From Vigna angularis (lineage: Eukaryota; Streptophyta; Magnoliopsida; Fabales; Fabaceae), in the NCBI RefSeq assembly GCF_016808095.1, contig NC_068974.1, forward strand, positions 11,780,001-11,844,000: DNA of 64,000 bases. Reading direction: 5' to 3'. The position numbers and the translations under genes are program-made. Under the pieces are notes generated by a model, which was not told the DNA's origin, searched no databases, and was given only the letters and a program-made list of their open reading frames with translations. Shown here piece after piece: positions 23,845 through 33,718 of the stretch (positions within the stretch are counted from its first letter, which is position 1; the number at the start of each line of letters is the position of its first letter).

Positions 23845-25640
23845 AGTATCAACATGTTTGGACCACTCGACCATATTCGGCCTCAACCGTCCGGTCATAC
23901 CTTGGCCTGAACTGCTCGGCCTGAACTGCTCGGCCAACAATGGTCTCACATGTATTCGGCCAAACTTGGCCTCAACCGTTCGGCCATACCTTGGCCTCAA
24001 CTGCTCAACCACTCATGACCTCACAAGTACTCGGCCAAAATTTTCCTCAACCGTTGGACCATACTTTGGCCTCAACTGCTCAGCCAACCATGGCCTCACA
24101 ACTACTCGGCCAAACATGGCCTCAACCGTTCGCCCGGGCCCATACCTAGGCCTCAATTGCTCGGTCAACCATCGTCTCACAAGTAATCGATGAAACTTCG
24201 CCTCAACCGTTCGACCATATCTTGGAGTCAATAGCTCGGCCAACCATGGCCTCACAAGTGCTCGGCAGAACTTAGCGTCAACCGTTTGGCCATACCTTGG
24301 CCTCAAATGCTCAGCCAAACCATGGCCTAAGAGGTACTCGACCAAACTTCGCCTCGGGGCAATACCTTGGCCTTAACTGCTCGACCAACCATATCCTCAC
24401 AAGCACTCTGCTAAACTTGTCATCAACTGTTCGGTCATACCTTGGCTTCAACTTCTCGACCAACCATGGCCTCACAGGTACTCGACCAAACTTGTCCTCA
24501 AGCGTTCGGCCATACCTTGGCTTCAACTGCTCAATCAACCATGGTCTCACAGGTTCTCGACCAAACTTGGCCTTAACCGTTCGACCATACTTTGGCCTTA
24601 ATATCTCGTTCAACCATGGCCTCATAAGTAGTCGAACAAACTTGGCCTCAAACGTTCGGTCATATTTTGGACTCAACTGCTCGGCCAACCATGGCCTCAA
24701 AGGTACTCGACAAAAATTAGCCTAAACCATTTGGCCAAACCTTGGCCTTAACCGTTCAACCATACCTTGGCCTCAATTGCTCGGCCAAACCATGGCCTCA
24801 AAGGTACACAGCCAAACTTCACCTCAACGACCATACATTGGCCTTAATTGCTCGGCCAACCATAACATCACAAGTACTCGACCAAACTTGTCCTCAACCA
24901 TTCGACCACACATTGGCCTCTACTACTCGGCCAACCATGGTCTCACAAGTACTTGACCAAACTTGCCTTATTCGTTCGGTCATACCTTGGCCTCAACTGC
25001 TCAGCCAACCATAGCCTCACAGGTTCTCGGCCAAACTTGGGCTCAACCGTTTGGCCATACCTTGGCCTCAACAGCTCGGTCAACCATGGCCTCAGAAGTA
25101 CTCGGCTAAACTTTGCCTTAATTATTCGGCCTCCGCTATTCAGCCTCAACCGTTCGGTCATACCTTGGCCGCAACTGCACGGCCAACCTTGGCCTCACAA
25201 GTACTCGTCTAAATTTGGCCTCAACCGTTCGGTCATACCTTGGCTTCAACTGTTCGGCCAACCATGGCCTTACAAGTACTCGGCCAAACATTGGCTCAAT
25301 CGTTAGTACCTTAGTCTCAACTGCTCGGCCAACCATGGCCTCATAGGTACTCGATCAAACTTGGCCTCAGCCTTTCAGTCATACATTGGCGCAACTGCTC
25401 GGTCAACCATGGCCTCACAAGTACTGAGCCAAACTTGGCTTCAACCATTTGGCCATACCATGGCCTGAACTGCTCGATCAACCACAACCTCACAAGTATT
25501 CGACAATACTTGTTCTTAATCGGTCGTTCATACCTTGGCCTCAACTGCTTGGCAACTATGGCCTCATAGGTACTCGGCCAAACATGGCCTTAACTATTCA
25601 ATCTTAACTATTCGACCTCAACTGTTCGGCCTTACCTTGG
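23845..25640 (+). repeat. 75 bp tandem array built of three ~25 bp sub-repeats
   Basis: About 24 diverged units. Each unit holds three related parts: CGGCCAACCATGGCCTCA, CGGCCAAACTTGGCCTCAAC and CGGCCATACCTTGGCCTCAA. Because 75 is divisible by three and the word lacks stops in several frames, long open frames appear on both strands (for example LGLNCSANHGLT on plus, LRPRYGRTVEAKFGRV on minus). These are repeat artefacts rather than evident proteins. At 25644-25800 a second repeat of about 57 bp (GTCAACGACxGTGGATCTTC) follows. Confidence 0.9.
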
Positions 25641-25976
25641 CCTCACAGATGGTCAACGACCGTGGATCTTTACCAAAAGAATCCTGACTGTCCTCTTCAA
25701 AGGTCAACGACTGTGGATCTTCATCAAAGGAATCCTGGTCGGCCTCATTGAAAGTCAGTGACAATAGATCTTCGCCATAGTATTTTCGACTGGCCTCACT
25801 AAGATTTGAGGACCATAGATTTTCATGACCCATTTTAGCCTTCCAATCACTCACCTTAATCAACAAACAAAAAGTACGCAAAGTAAAAAGCTAACTGGAG
25901 AACAAGTCTTTGTCAGGAATGGTATGTGAAAAACCCCTTCACAGAATAATATAATGCTTTGGTTTGGGGGGGCTTG

Positions 25977-26451
25977 TGTACCGTACGATCTGCCTTGGGA
26001 TCAAGCACCACCCAGGCCAAATGTTAGGTCGTCCACCTAGGTCGTCATCCCAAGTTGTCCATCTAGGCCGTATCAAGTATGACCTAACAATATGGTTAGT
26101 TTATCAGTGGTAATAACTCATTATGTCCCTAATGCAGATTAAGGTATGATTGGGTCGTCATTAGATGAGTGAAAGGTAAAATTCCATCACAACTAGTATA
26201 AATAAAGGTCTCAGGTATGACTTTAGGATCATTATGCACAATATATATGTCACTTGTTGTGCTAACCGTTTGGTTATATTATTGACTTAAGCGTCAGAAT
26301 GCTTTTGTAGGTACTCACCTACATGACTTTGACAAAAAAGAAACAGAGCGAATAACATAACTTGGATGATAAAGGACCACTAAAGAGTCCATCTCATTTT
26401 CAGGACGACTTGGAGTATTTTGAGTAAGAATATCAACCCGTACCCGAAACA
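25977..26451 (+). repeat. 3' LTR of the 23.3-26.5 kb element
   Basis: Shares with the left LTR GCAGATTAAGGTATGA, CTAGTATAAATAAAGG, CACTTGTTGTGCTAACC and AACATAACTTGGATGAT. The outer end ...CCCGAAACA abuts the GATTA target copy. Confidence 0.85.
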
Positions 26452-26456
26452 GATTA

Positions 26457-26620
26457 TAGTTTTGTTGTTAAGTTTCTGCATTACAAAGACGTCAAGTTTT
26501 AATTATTATGCTTAATTGTTTAAAAAGTGGTATATGGGATAGAAATATGAATATTTTATTATAAAATTTATTGGAGGTTTGGAGAAGTTGAACTTGCAAC
26601 TAAAAACATGTAATCGCTGA
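26457..26620. repeat. Duplicated segment, copy A (right part)
   Basis: TTTCTGCATTACAAAGACGTC and CAAGTTTTAATTATTAT, AATTGTTTAAAAAGT and GTGGTATA correspond to about 44550-44640. It completes copy A beyond the LTR insertion; similarity fades after about 26560. Confidence 0.7.
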
Positions 26621-26684
26621 TTCTATATCACCACCGGCACAAAAAGCTTTTCCATTACCCTAGTTAACACAAAAAAAGAGATGA

Positions 26685-27758
26685 CACTAGTGTAGAAAGG
26701 GCTTTAGACGTCCGTTCATTGGGCCTTTAGAAAGGTCTATAATATTATAAACGTCTGTCCCCTTCCAAGACGGACGTTTAAGGGGCTGACAGATGAAAAG
26801 TTGAAACGTTCAGTGTTCAGACAAGTAGACGTCCGTAGCCCCGCTCCGGACGTCTATAAAAAGCATTTCGGGTGGAGGCTCGTCGTCAAGCAAAGGAGGC
26901 GTCCTTTCCTTCCTTGTTCCTGGTTCGTTCACGCATGAAGGGGAAGTGATTTGGAGGCACCGTGGTCACGGAAAAGCGTCTTTGCGGCGCAAGGGAGTTT
27001 CACTCTTCAGTGACTTCGCCACTGTTGGCGTAGGTTTGGGGACTTCGCCACTGTTGGCGCAGGTTTGGGGTTGTTGGTCATCCGATTTGGGGGTTAGGGA
27101 TTTGAATGGGGTTTATTCTTCTTTTCAACCTTCTATGCATTGTTGCATTGACCTATTTGAATGGTAACATAAATGAATGGAATTTTCAAGACTGCCTCAC
27201 CATTTTAATCAAACAAAGTTTTCATCTATTGGTGATTCAAAAATATTCATCACAAATGAAGATGACAAGAACAATGAAGGTATTTCTTGCTATTGGATAT
27301 TTTTGTGAAAGAGAATTTGAGTGGATTTCTTGCGCAATCATTTCAGGAATTTGAGTAGATTTTCCGGCACAGTAGCAAACTAAGCATACTGACAAGCAAC
27401 TCAGCTATCAGTGCAACTGCTTTCTTGAGGTTGATTAACTCTAAATTGTTTCTTCCCTTTTGGAGACCTCTTCGCTATTGGAGACCTCTTCCCTGTTCGG
27501 GACTTGTTTAACCTTGTCAATAAAGGCTGAGGAAAAAAAAACCCTACTACCTCGGTTCAGGTCCTAACCGAGGCAATAGAGGTTGACATACTGCCTCGAT
27601 TCAAAATGAATCGAAGCGAAATCGTCCATCTTTTTGCCTCGGTTCATAACCGAGGCATAAAAGTCTAGACTTTTTGCCTCGTCTGTATATGCCTCGGTTC
27701 TAGAGCCGCTGCCAAAGGACGAAAATAACCGCTGTCGTTTCTCCTTACTGTACTAGTG
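26685..27758. mobile_element. CACTA-type DNA with mismatched ends (composite)
   Basis: The left end CACTAGTGTAGAAAGGGC is followed by inverted AGACGTCCG / CGGACGTCTA subterminal repeats. The right end is ACTGTACTAGTG at 27747-27758, preceded by CTCGGTT/AACCGAGG repeats from about 27533. The 3 bp flanks differ (TGA left, TAT right), and the two subterminal motif sets belong to different families. Most likely two CACTA elements overlap or have recombined. The right 226 bp is closely related to the right end of the element at 39391-41542. Internal open frames (about 26946-27354) are unrecognised. Confidence 0.6.
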
Positions 27759-27759
27759 T

Positions 27760-28140
27760 ATAATGGTTTTCAAATCTTCAATGATTTGTTAAGATTCGGA
27801 GTGATTTAAATTAAAATGTCATGTTTGTCCTCTTTGATTTGTAAAATACTATCTAAAAAATAACACTTATAGGGATAATGATAACGGTAATATTTACAAT
27901 TATCTGTGGTGCATTTTTCATACCAAATCAACTCTCTTTGAGCTGGAATCTTACTCAATCCTCTCTGTCATTTAACATTGTGAAAAAGTCTAGTTTAGGT
28001 CACACTTAGGGTTTTCATCAATAGATTCCCTCATTTTTTGTAGGAAAATTGTGTGCATTGGAAGAGCATCAAAACTATCAAGAGCTGGAACCTAGGAAAA
28101 GCTGCAAGAGCACATGATTTGAAGGCAAATGAAGACATTT
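27760..28140. other. Non-coding stretch
   Basis: AT-rich sequence with no recognised feature. Confidence 0.45.
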
Positions 28141-28385
28141 CTCATGCCTGCGTGCCCCACCAGGGGCGCTGAGCTTCTTTTGCCTCACAATTCTCACGCT
28201 TAGGCGTCCTAGAAAGGGGGGCTGAGCACCATTCCTCGCGCAATTCTCGTGCCTGGGTGCCCCAAAAAGGGGGTTGAGTCCTATTTGGTTCGCATTTCTC
28301 ACGCCCGGGTGCCCTAAAAAGTGGGCTGAGCGCCATTCCTTGGGTTCTTGCGCCTGGGCGCCCTCCTGTCTGAGCGCGACACTTG
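28141..28385. repeat. GC-rich tandem repeat, ~60 bp unit, 4 copies
   Basis: Units of GTGCCCCxxxAAGGGGGCTGAGC followed by xCATTCCTCGCGCAATTCTC. This is followed by a TATTTAAGG box at about 28408 and a C/T-rich leader to about 28560, the usual arrangement of a legume LTR. I could not fix its borders. The minus-strand frames over it are repeat products. Confidence 0.6.
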
Positions 28386-28569
28386 CTGATGTGGCACCCT
28401 AGAACTATTTAAGGCTACCATGCAACGAGGGTGCCATCTTTTGGCGGCTGAAGCACGAAACTTACCTTCTTGGACCTCTTGGAGCACGTTTGGGTGTGGG
28501 GGAGCTCTCCCTTCCTCTTCCTTGGGTCTTCATCTCTTCCATTTTCTTTTATTGTAAGCTCAAACTCTC

Positions 28570-29480
28570 TATTAAGACCTCGACAAGTGTACCGAATCGT
28601 ATCAAGTAATATAAAATGGTAAGACCAAGTATCGTATCCTATAAGACTCACGACACTAGTCATGTAATACCTTAACTAATTAAGACTTAAGAAAATTTCA
28701 TTGGTTTAAAATGCAAAATACAGAAAAAGTAAATATGAATGCAATTTGATCAATTGGGGCAAAACACAAAAGTGAATGGATGATTTTGATACTATGAGAT
28801 GAGTATGTTGTTGGGGTTTAGATTTCACCATCCTTACTCTCATGCATATAAGAATTCATCTTCTTCATTCAACTGTTAATGTCACTATCTAAATTACTTA
28901 AAACTCGATCCCTCGATGAAGAAAGCCTAAGCTTAATTATTACACTACAATCTCTTCCCTAATAATTAATTTTGCATTACAAACAGAAGCTTAAGACAAC
29001 CAAACCTCCTATCCCCATCCTTGGGAAATATTTCTTTTGGGAGAAATTCTCTAGATCGTGGTTTCTAGGTATTTCCCAATAACAAAGAAGACCATAAAAT
29101 CATGCAATGAATGATCAAAACATAACAAGCATAGAGCAAAAGAGAAAGTCCCTAACAATTAATGAAAGAAACATATAATAATTCAGAAGAAATTCAAATA
29201 CATGAGAGTTTAGAGGTTAAATCTTCCTCAACAACAAATGAGTTTAGTTCTCCATAATCATGGAGAAACTAGGTGTACAATTGAATGAAAGTGATAGAAA
29301 AACCCTAAAAACTGAAAAGGAGAGCTTCCGCATCCAATTTTGCCTCTAGAGAGTGAAAAAGTGTGTTTTTGCATCTTTGCTGCCTAAAGATACCAACCCT
29401 AGGATGAAAAAATCCTTAAATAGAGTAGAAAAAAGAGTCCAAGTCCAACGCTGGCACTCAGCGCCGCTACTTAGGGCAGC
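28570..29480 (-). mobile_element. Truncated LTR of the same type as 38216-39318
   Basis: Begins CGACAAGTGTACCGAATCG...TCAAGTAATA...AGTATCGT, parallel to GGCAAGTATACCAAATCG...ACAAGTAATA...AAGTATCGT at 38230. It continues with A/T-rich sequence and a GCACTCAGCGCCGC-type element near 29455. The outer TG and the far end are missing, so it is a fragment. No target duplication is detectable. Confidence 0.45.
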
Positions 29481-30238
29481 CAGGCGGTAGTACGAGAGTG
29501 GAGGATGGAGGATGGTTAGCGATGATCGGTGACGAAGGTGGAGGATGCAGAGTGTGTCGTTGAAGCACTGCATGAAAAAGTTGAGGATGCACCAGAATCA
29601 TTGAGCAACCTAACCCAATGTTTTCTTTATGTTGCAGGTGAAGGAGTTGTCAAGGTGGTCGAGGTACGTGAAGGTGTTGGAATTAGGTGAAGCTTGGTCG
29701 AGCTAGATGAAGCTATTGTCAAGCTTGTGCAGCTCATGGTGGACCTTTATGGTGCACTTGTGAAGGTAGCAAAGGTCGTGGAATTGCGAAGGTATTTATC
29801 ATATCACCGTGAATGAGTTTGGAAGTCTTGGGAACCCTTGTTTACAAGTTTTAATAGTGTTGCAGGTATTAGGAAAGAGCAAGGTGGCTGGTGGCTTATG
29901 AAGATGGTGGAAGTTTGTTAAGTAAGAGGTTCTTTCTTTGCGTTAGCATTGTTTGTGGTGCATTTGTGATGCATCATTGAAGGGCAGCCAAGGTGGTGGA
30001 TTTTAATGAAGATTAAAGCATATTTGAAGCTTTCTGTGCAGTTGGATAAATGTATATGATGTTTAACAAAGTTATCATTTCTTGAAGCATTCTATGAAAT
30101 ATAATATAGTCATATAATTATAATTATGTTCGGAGGTTTGGTTTGTTAGGGTGACTCTTTGAAAATTGACATTTCAAATTACCATATAATTGGAAAATCT
30201 ATGCATCTAATTAGACAATCTGTGAGTGGCATTGCTTT
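29481..30238. other. Non-coding, degenerate GGTGAAGG-type repeats
   Basis: Purine-rich words (GGTGGAGGATG, GTGAAGGTGTTG, GCAAGGTGGC) recur with TTGCAG acceptor-like and GAGGTACGT donor-like sequences between them. It resembles in style the 180-600 interval at the start of the window. No protein is recognisable. Confidence 0.35.
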
Positions 30239-30243
30239 GGAGG

Positions 30244-31403
30244 TGATAAGTGCAAAAAAGTAGTAAATTTTCATATGGAATATTGGCACTTATGTGTTGA
30301 ATTGGGTACATTTGTAATCACATGTTTCTGAGTTGTTGATTAAAAGGAAATCATTTGATCCCTATTTTGTATATATTTCAGGTAAATTAAGAGAGAAGAG
30401 TAAATCCTGCAACATTTCGCCCAAGCTAGAATGATCTCGCTTAAGCTAGATTCATCCAGGAAGCCATTGATTTTAAAGTCATTTTCGCTTAAGCGAGAAT
30501 GACTATCTTCTCCAAGAAGTTTCATCTCGTTTAAGCGAGAATCATTTAGCTTAAGAGAGAATTCGAGCAATATATATACTCATGAGTTAGAGGGGGGGGG
30601 GGGGGGGGGGGGAAGTTGCGGAGTAAAGAAGACACAGAGCGACCCAAAGATGTTTTCGTCCATTTTAGCTTTAGGATTCTCATCTTCATCTCTTAGAATG
30701 TCAATCGCCACCATGAGTGGCTGATCTCTTCTCTTGGGATTGAATGTAATCTATTCGAACTCGGATGTAATCTGGTGATATTTATATATAGCATTTCTCT
30801 TTTTATTCAACATTGGTATTTTTGTTCTGCTCTTAATGCTTGATTCTACCTGAACAATAGTTTCATGAATGTGGATTTTAGACTTGACTGGAAAGTATTT
30901 CTAAAACTCTGATCTGAGCAAGAATACTTGATATTCTGTGATGCTAGGGATAAATTTCAGTTTATCAATTGCTTATAACACTTGAATATAATGCTGGACA
31001 GTTTGTTGGATATGTGAGGAATCAATATTCAAGGAACTGCTCTTATGAATTTTATATGCGAGGAATCGATATAAATGACTTTGGTGTATTGCATCAATGT
31101 TGGTAATTTCAGTTGCTATATGTTTGTATTCATCCAGATTGCAGACGAGTGAGATAGATGAATTCAATCCCAACTTCTCATATTAATCTTCGTTAAGCTA
31201 TTTGTTGTTATTATTTTACTTTCACGCAACGTAGTTTTATTTATCAACATCCATCATGAATCAAATTGAACATCCTTGTATATATATTGTTTGAGATAAC
31301 AATTTATCTATTTAATCGAAACTGTTCCTCATGGGTTCGACACTCTTACTTAAAAATCATTATACTACAGTTGACTATTGGTACACTTGCCAAAAGTTTA
31401 ACA
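30244..31403 (+). mobile_element. Solo LTR (1160 bp), TSD GGAGG
   Basis: Starts TGATAAGTGCAAAAAAG and ends CACTTGCCAAAAGTTTAACA, flanked by GGAGG at 30239-30243 and 31404-31408. It contains palindromic TCGCTTAAGCGAGA-type repeats at about 30415-30560, a TATATATA box near 30570, a run of about 21 G from 30592, and a leader. No internal domain. The end GGTACACTTGCCA is characteristic of a legume gypsy LTR family to my knowledge, and the element at 38216-39318 has the same ends in the other orientation. Confidence 0.88.
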
Positions 31404-31408
31404 GGAGG

Positions 31409-31758
31409 TTAAGTGGAAAATCTTGGCTCAATCTTGCTTGAAATCTTGATAAGTCTTCAAGAGATAAGTCTTATACTATCTTTATTTTTTATGAATATAT
31501 GATTGTGTTAACGTGCTATGTTTATTTTTATCTTTACTTTTAATGAATATATGAATGCATTATTATGTTTATTTAATATATGAATATATGAATGTATGAA
31601 TATATGAATGTCGTATGTTTAATGAATATATGAATGCATGAATTTGGTAATAAGCTTATTTTATGTTGAATGTATTATACTTTATTTAGTTCTATGTTAT
31701 GTTGAATGTATTATACTTTATTTAATTATAGTGTGTATATTTCTTTAAGTAAATATAG
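31409..31758. repeat. Simple ATATATGAATG-type repeat
   Basis: Diverged tandem GAATATATGAATGTATGAATATATG words at about 31545-31640, preceding the PIF-like coding remnant. A TTATGTTGAATGTATTATACTTTATT unit of 20-odd bases is duplicated at about 31660-31720. Confidence 0.6.
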
Positions 31759-32813
31759 ATGGAAGAAGAACTAGATTTGTCTTTTTTGGATGGTGAAGAT
31801 ATAGACGATGATGTGATTGGTGTAGACTTTAATATAGTCACAATGCTACATCGAAAATTACAAATAACCACCTCATTAGTCGCGCTAACAATGTTATGCA
31901 TTGTTGGACAAGCCTTGAATATATTGAATATGCACTCGAGTGATTCAAGTAGTGTAAGGAATTTCCTACTAGACAAAGACCGTCGTAGGAAATAGTTAAT
32001 TTTGTACCTAGTGTATACTAATCGGTGTCGCGACATTACTCGGATGGGTCCGAGGCATTTATTTACCTTTGTGGGAGACTAAAGAACAATTGGGTTAGTT
32101 AAGGACGTCATTTGGTTGACAGTGGAGGAACAAGTAGCTCAATTTCTTCATATAGTTGGCCATAATGTTAAGAATTAAAGTGTACCATTTTTCTTCCATC
32201 GATCTAGAGCAATTGTTAGCAAACACTTTCACAATGTGTTGGATGATATTATTAGTCTAGAATCTGAATTTTTAATTCAGTGCCCAAGAAATGAGGTTAA
32301 TCTGTATGTCCTGAACAACGGTCAACTTTACCCGTACTTTAAGGTAATGATTCAACAATTATTAAGATGTTGTTTTATAAAATAAGAATAATGTTTTTGA
32401 GTTTTATGATGACTTGTTCATTCTATGTTTAGGATTGTTTAGGGATCATGGATGGAACTCATGTTCGAGTAAGGGTGCCAAAATCAGATGCTCCAAGATA
32501 TCGAGGGAGAAAAGATTGGCCAACTCAAAATGTTTTTGTCGCGTGTGATTTTGATATGAAATTCACATACATTCTACCTGGATGGGAAGGGCTCGTGTAC
32601 AGGTTGATCTTAATGAGAACATGGAATACATTCCTAAAGAGCCCATCTATCCAGGGTTTTATCCCTACCTCTACATCCCTCCCAGCTATGGACGAGTATA
32701 GTCGAGGGAAAACTCAGTATGTGTCTTCCGTCCCATCCGGAGGCACTTCATCCTCACATGGGTCGAAGAAGAAGAAATATTTCAAAAATAGGCTTTTAAG
32801 TCTGCTAATTTAA
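31759..32813 (+). pseudogene. PIF/Harbinger transposase remnant
   Basis: Plus-strand open segments, broken by stops, read in order MEEELDLSFLDGED (31759), then CRDITRMGPRHLF, TVEEQVAQFLHIVGHNVKN, FFFHRSRAIVSKHFHNVL (32010-32260), YVLNNGQLYPYFK followed by GTAATG (possible intron 32343-32431), and DCLGIMDGTHVRVRV, PRYRGRKDWPTQNV, KFTYILPGWEG (to about 32595). These are the HTH-like N-terminal region and the first part of the DDE_Tnp_4 domain of plant HARBI1/ALP1-like proteins; MDGTHV supplies the first catalytic Asp. In-frame stops occur after TFVGD and HNVKN. After PGWEG the family normally continues with S-x-D-x-RV and further catalytic residues; here it jumps to unrelated residues, so the C-terminal half is deleted. 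Confidence 0.85.
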
Positions 32814-33011
32814 GTCTATCAAAAGAAAATCAAACTTAAAAAATATGTGGTGGCAATTTTGTAATTTAAAGATGCTACTTTAAGTCTGTTAATCTAATAA
32901 CAGATTTAAATTTTCATTTTAAGTCTCTTTAAAGAGAATCAGACTAATTTTGCATCTATTTAAATTTCTAACATACTTATATTGATGTTAATCGTAAAAA
33001 GAAAAATTAAA
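32800..33011. repeat. TTTAAGTCTG subterminal-type repeats
   Basis: Alternating TTTAAGTCTG/AACAGATTTAAATT words, including AAGTCTGTTAATCTAATAAC. The same words recur at 41890-42022 next to a GTAGTG end. The two may be parts of one element split by later insertions (33021, 38216 and 39391). Confidence 0.55.
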
Positions 33012-33020
33012 TTAAATTTA

Positions 33021-33173
33021 GGTTTTAACCTTTGGATCGTCCTTATATTTGTTGGGTAATCTCAAGTGGGTCCTCGTATTTGCAACTGTCTCAATTGGGT
33101 CCAAATATTTGAAAAATTGAGCTAATTTTGCCTTGTCTGTTAAGTTTTCATAAATAGCGTTAACAGATGCTGA
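33021..33173 (+). repeat. Left TIR of the 33.0-37.2 kb MULE
   Basis: Begins GGTTTTAACCTTTGGATCG. It pairs with 37031-37183 at roughly 85-90% by eye. Confidence 0.88.
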
Positions 33174-33357
33174 GCTTTAGTTTTTTTTAGATGGTGTGGC
33201 ATTGTGTATTAAATTGAATGCGTGATGTGTTCTATAATCAACAATTCCACGTGGAAACGTTATATTTTTTGGTAGCCCTAACATCCCTGACATCCAAAGT
33301 GTTTTACATCTTCGTCTTGGGGAAGAAGAGGTTGTGGAAACACTGTTCAGCAGAGAA

Positions 33358-33534
33358 ATGTCTCGTTCATCTTCGTCTTGCAAATGCACGGGTTGGGGCT
33401 TTCAACACAGTAGTGGTAATGGTAGCAGGTTGGGTGTAAAACCTACTTGCTTCTGTGGTCACAATGCAGTGTTTCGTATTGCGAGAACCTCTAAAAACAA
33501 TGGCAAAAATTTCGGGATTGTCCTAGCTTCAAGG
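33358..33534 (+). pseudogene. GRF-type zinc-finger ORF of the MULE
   Basis: Starts MSRSSSSCKC and contains PTCFCGHNAVFRIARTSKNN, then GKNFG, followed by GGTAAGTT, a strong donor-like sequence at about 33533. This is the N-terminal half of a GRF zinc finger (C-x-C-G ... R-T-x-K-N-x-G-K-x-F), a small ORF often carried by plant MULEs whose function is unknown. The last residues before the donor (GIVLASR) are out of frame with the expected FxGCPxFK, indicating a one-base shift. It converges with the transposase. Confidence 0.6.
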
Positions 33535-33718
33535 TAAGTTTAATGTAAGCATAAATGTTAGTTTTATTTTTTGGGTTTTGATGAGAGAATGTGTTTGTTG
33601 GTGGAGCTATTGTGACTTATGTTTGTTGACTAGATTGGTTAGTAGGAAGCACTACTGTTGGAGGTCTTTGTGGACAAGATTTTTTGTTGTGTCCAAGTTG
33701 TTTGTAGAGACCACATTA

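Larger units (their letters stand above)
23254..26451 (+). mobile_element. Non-autonomous LTR retrotransposon (LARD-like), TSD GATTA
   Basis: Flanked by GATTA at 23249-23253 and 26452-26456. LTRs of 475 bp each lie at 23254-23728 and 25977-26451, both starting TGTACCG and ending AAACA. A degenerate primer binding site TTTTGACACCCACTATGGGA follows the left LTR; it resembles the TTGGCGCCCACxGTGGG site of gypsy (Tat/RIRE2-type) elements after loss of CpG. A purine tract TTTGGGGGGG precedes the right LTR. The roughly 2.2 kb interior has no gag or pol and is mostly a 75 bp tandem array. It would depend on an autonomous partner. The LTRs differ by many substitutions and indels, so it is older than the copia elements. 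Confidence 0.88.

Noticed and set aside
23753..25544. Many 60-146 residue open frames on both strands (for example LGLNCSANHGLT, LRPRYGRTVEAKF)
   Set aside because: They follow the 75 bp repeat, which has no stops in several frames and a length divisible by three; both strands are open equally.
26946..27354. Frames inside the composite CACTA segment as a captured gene
   Set aside because: Composition is ordinary but no motif or exon border could be recognised, so no gene call is made.
30592..30612. G homopolymer as a functional G-quadruplex
   Set aside because: A single run of about 21 G is more likely simple-repeat slippage or an assembly feature; nothing else supports function.
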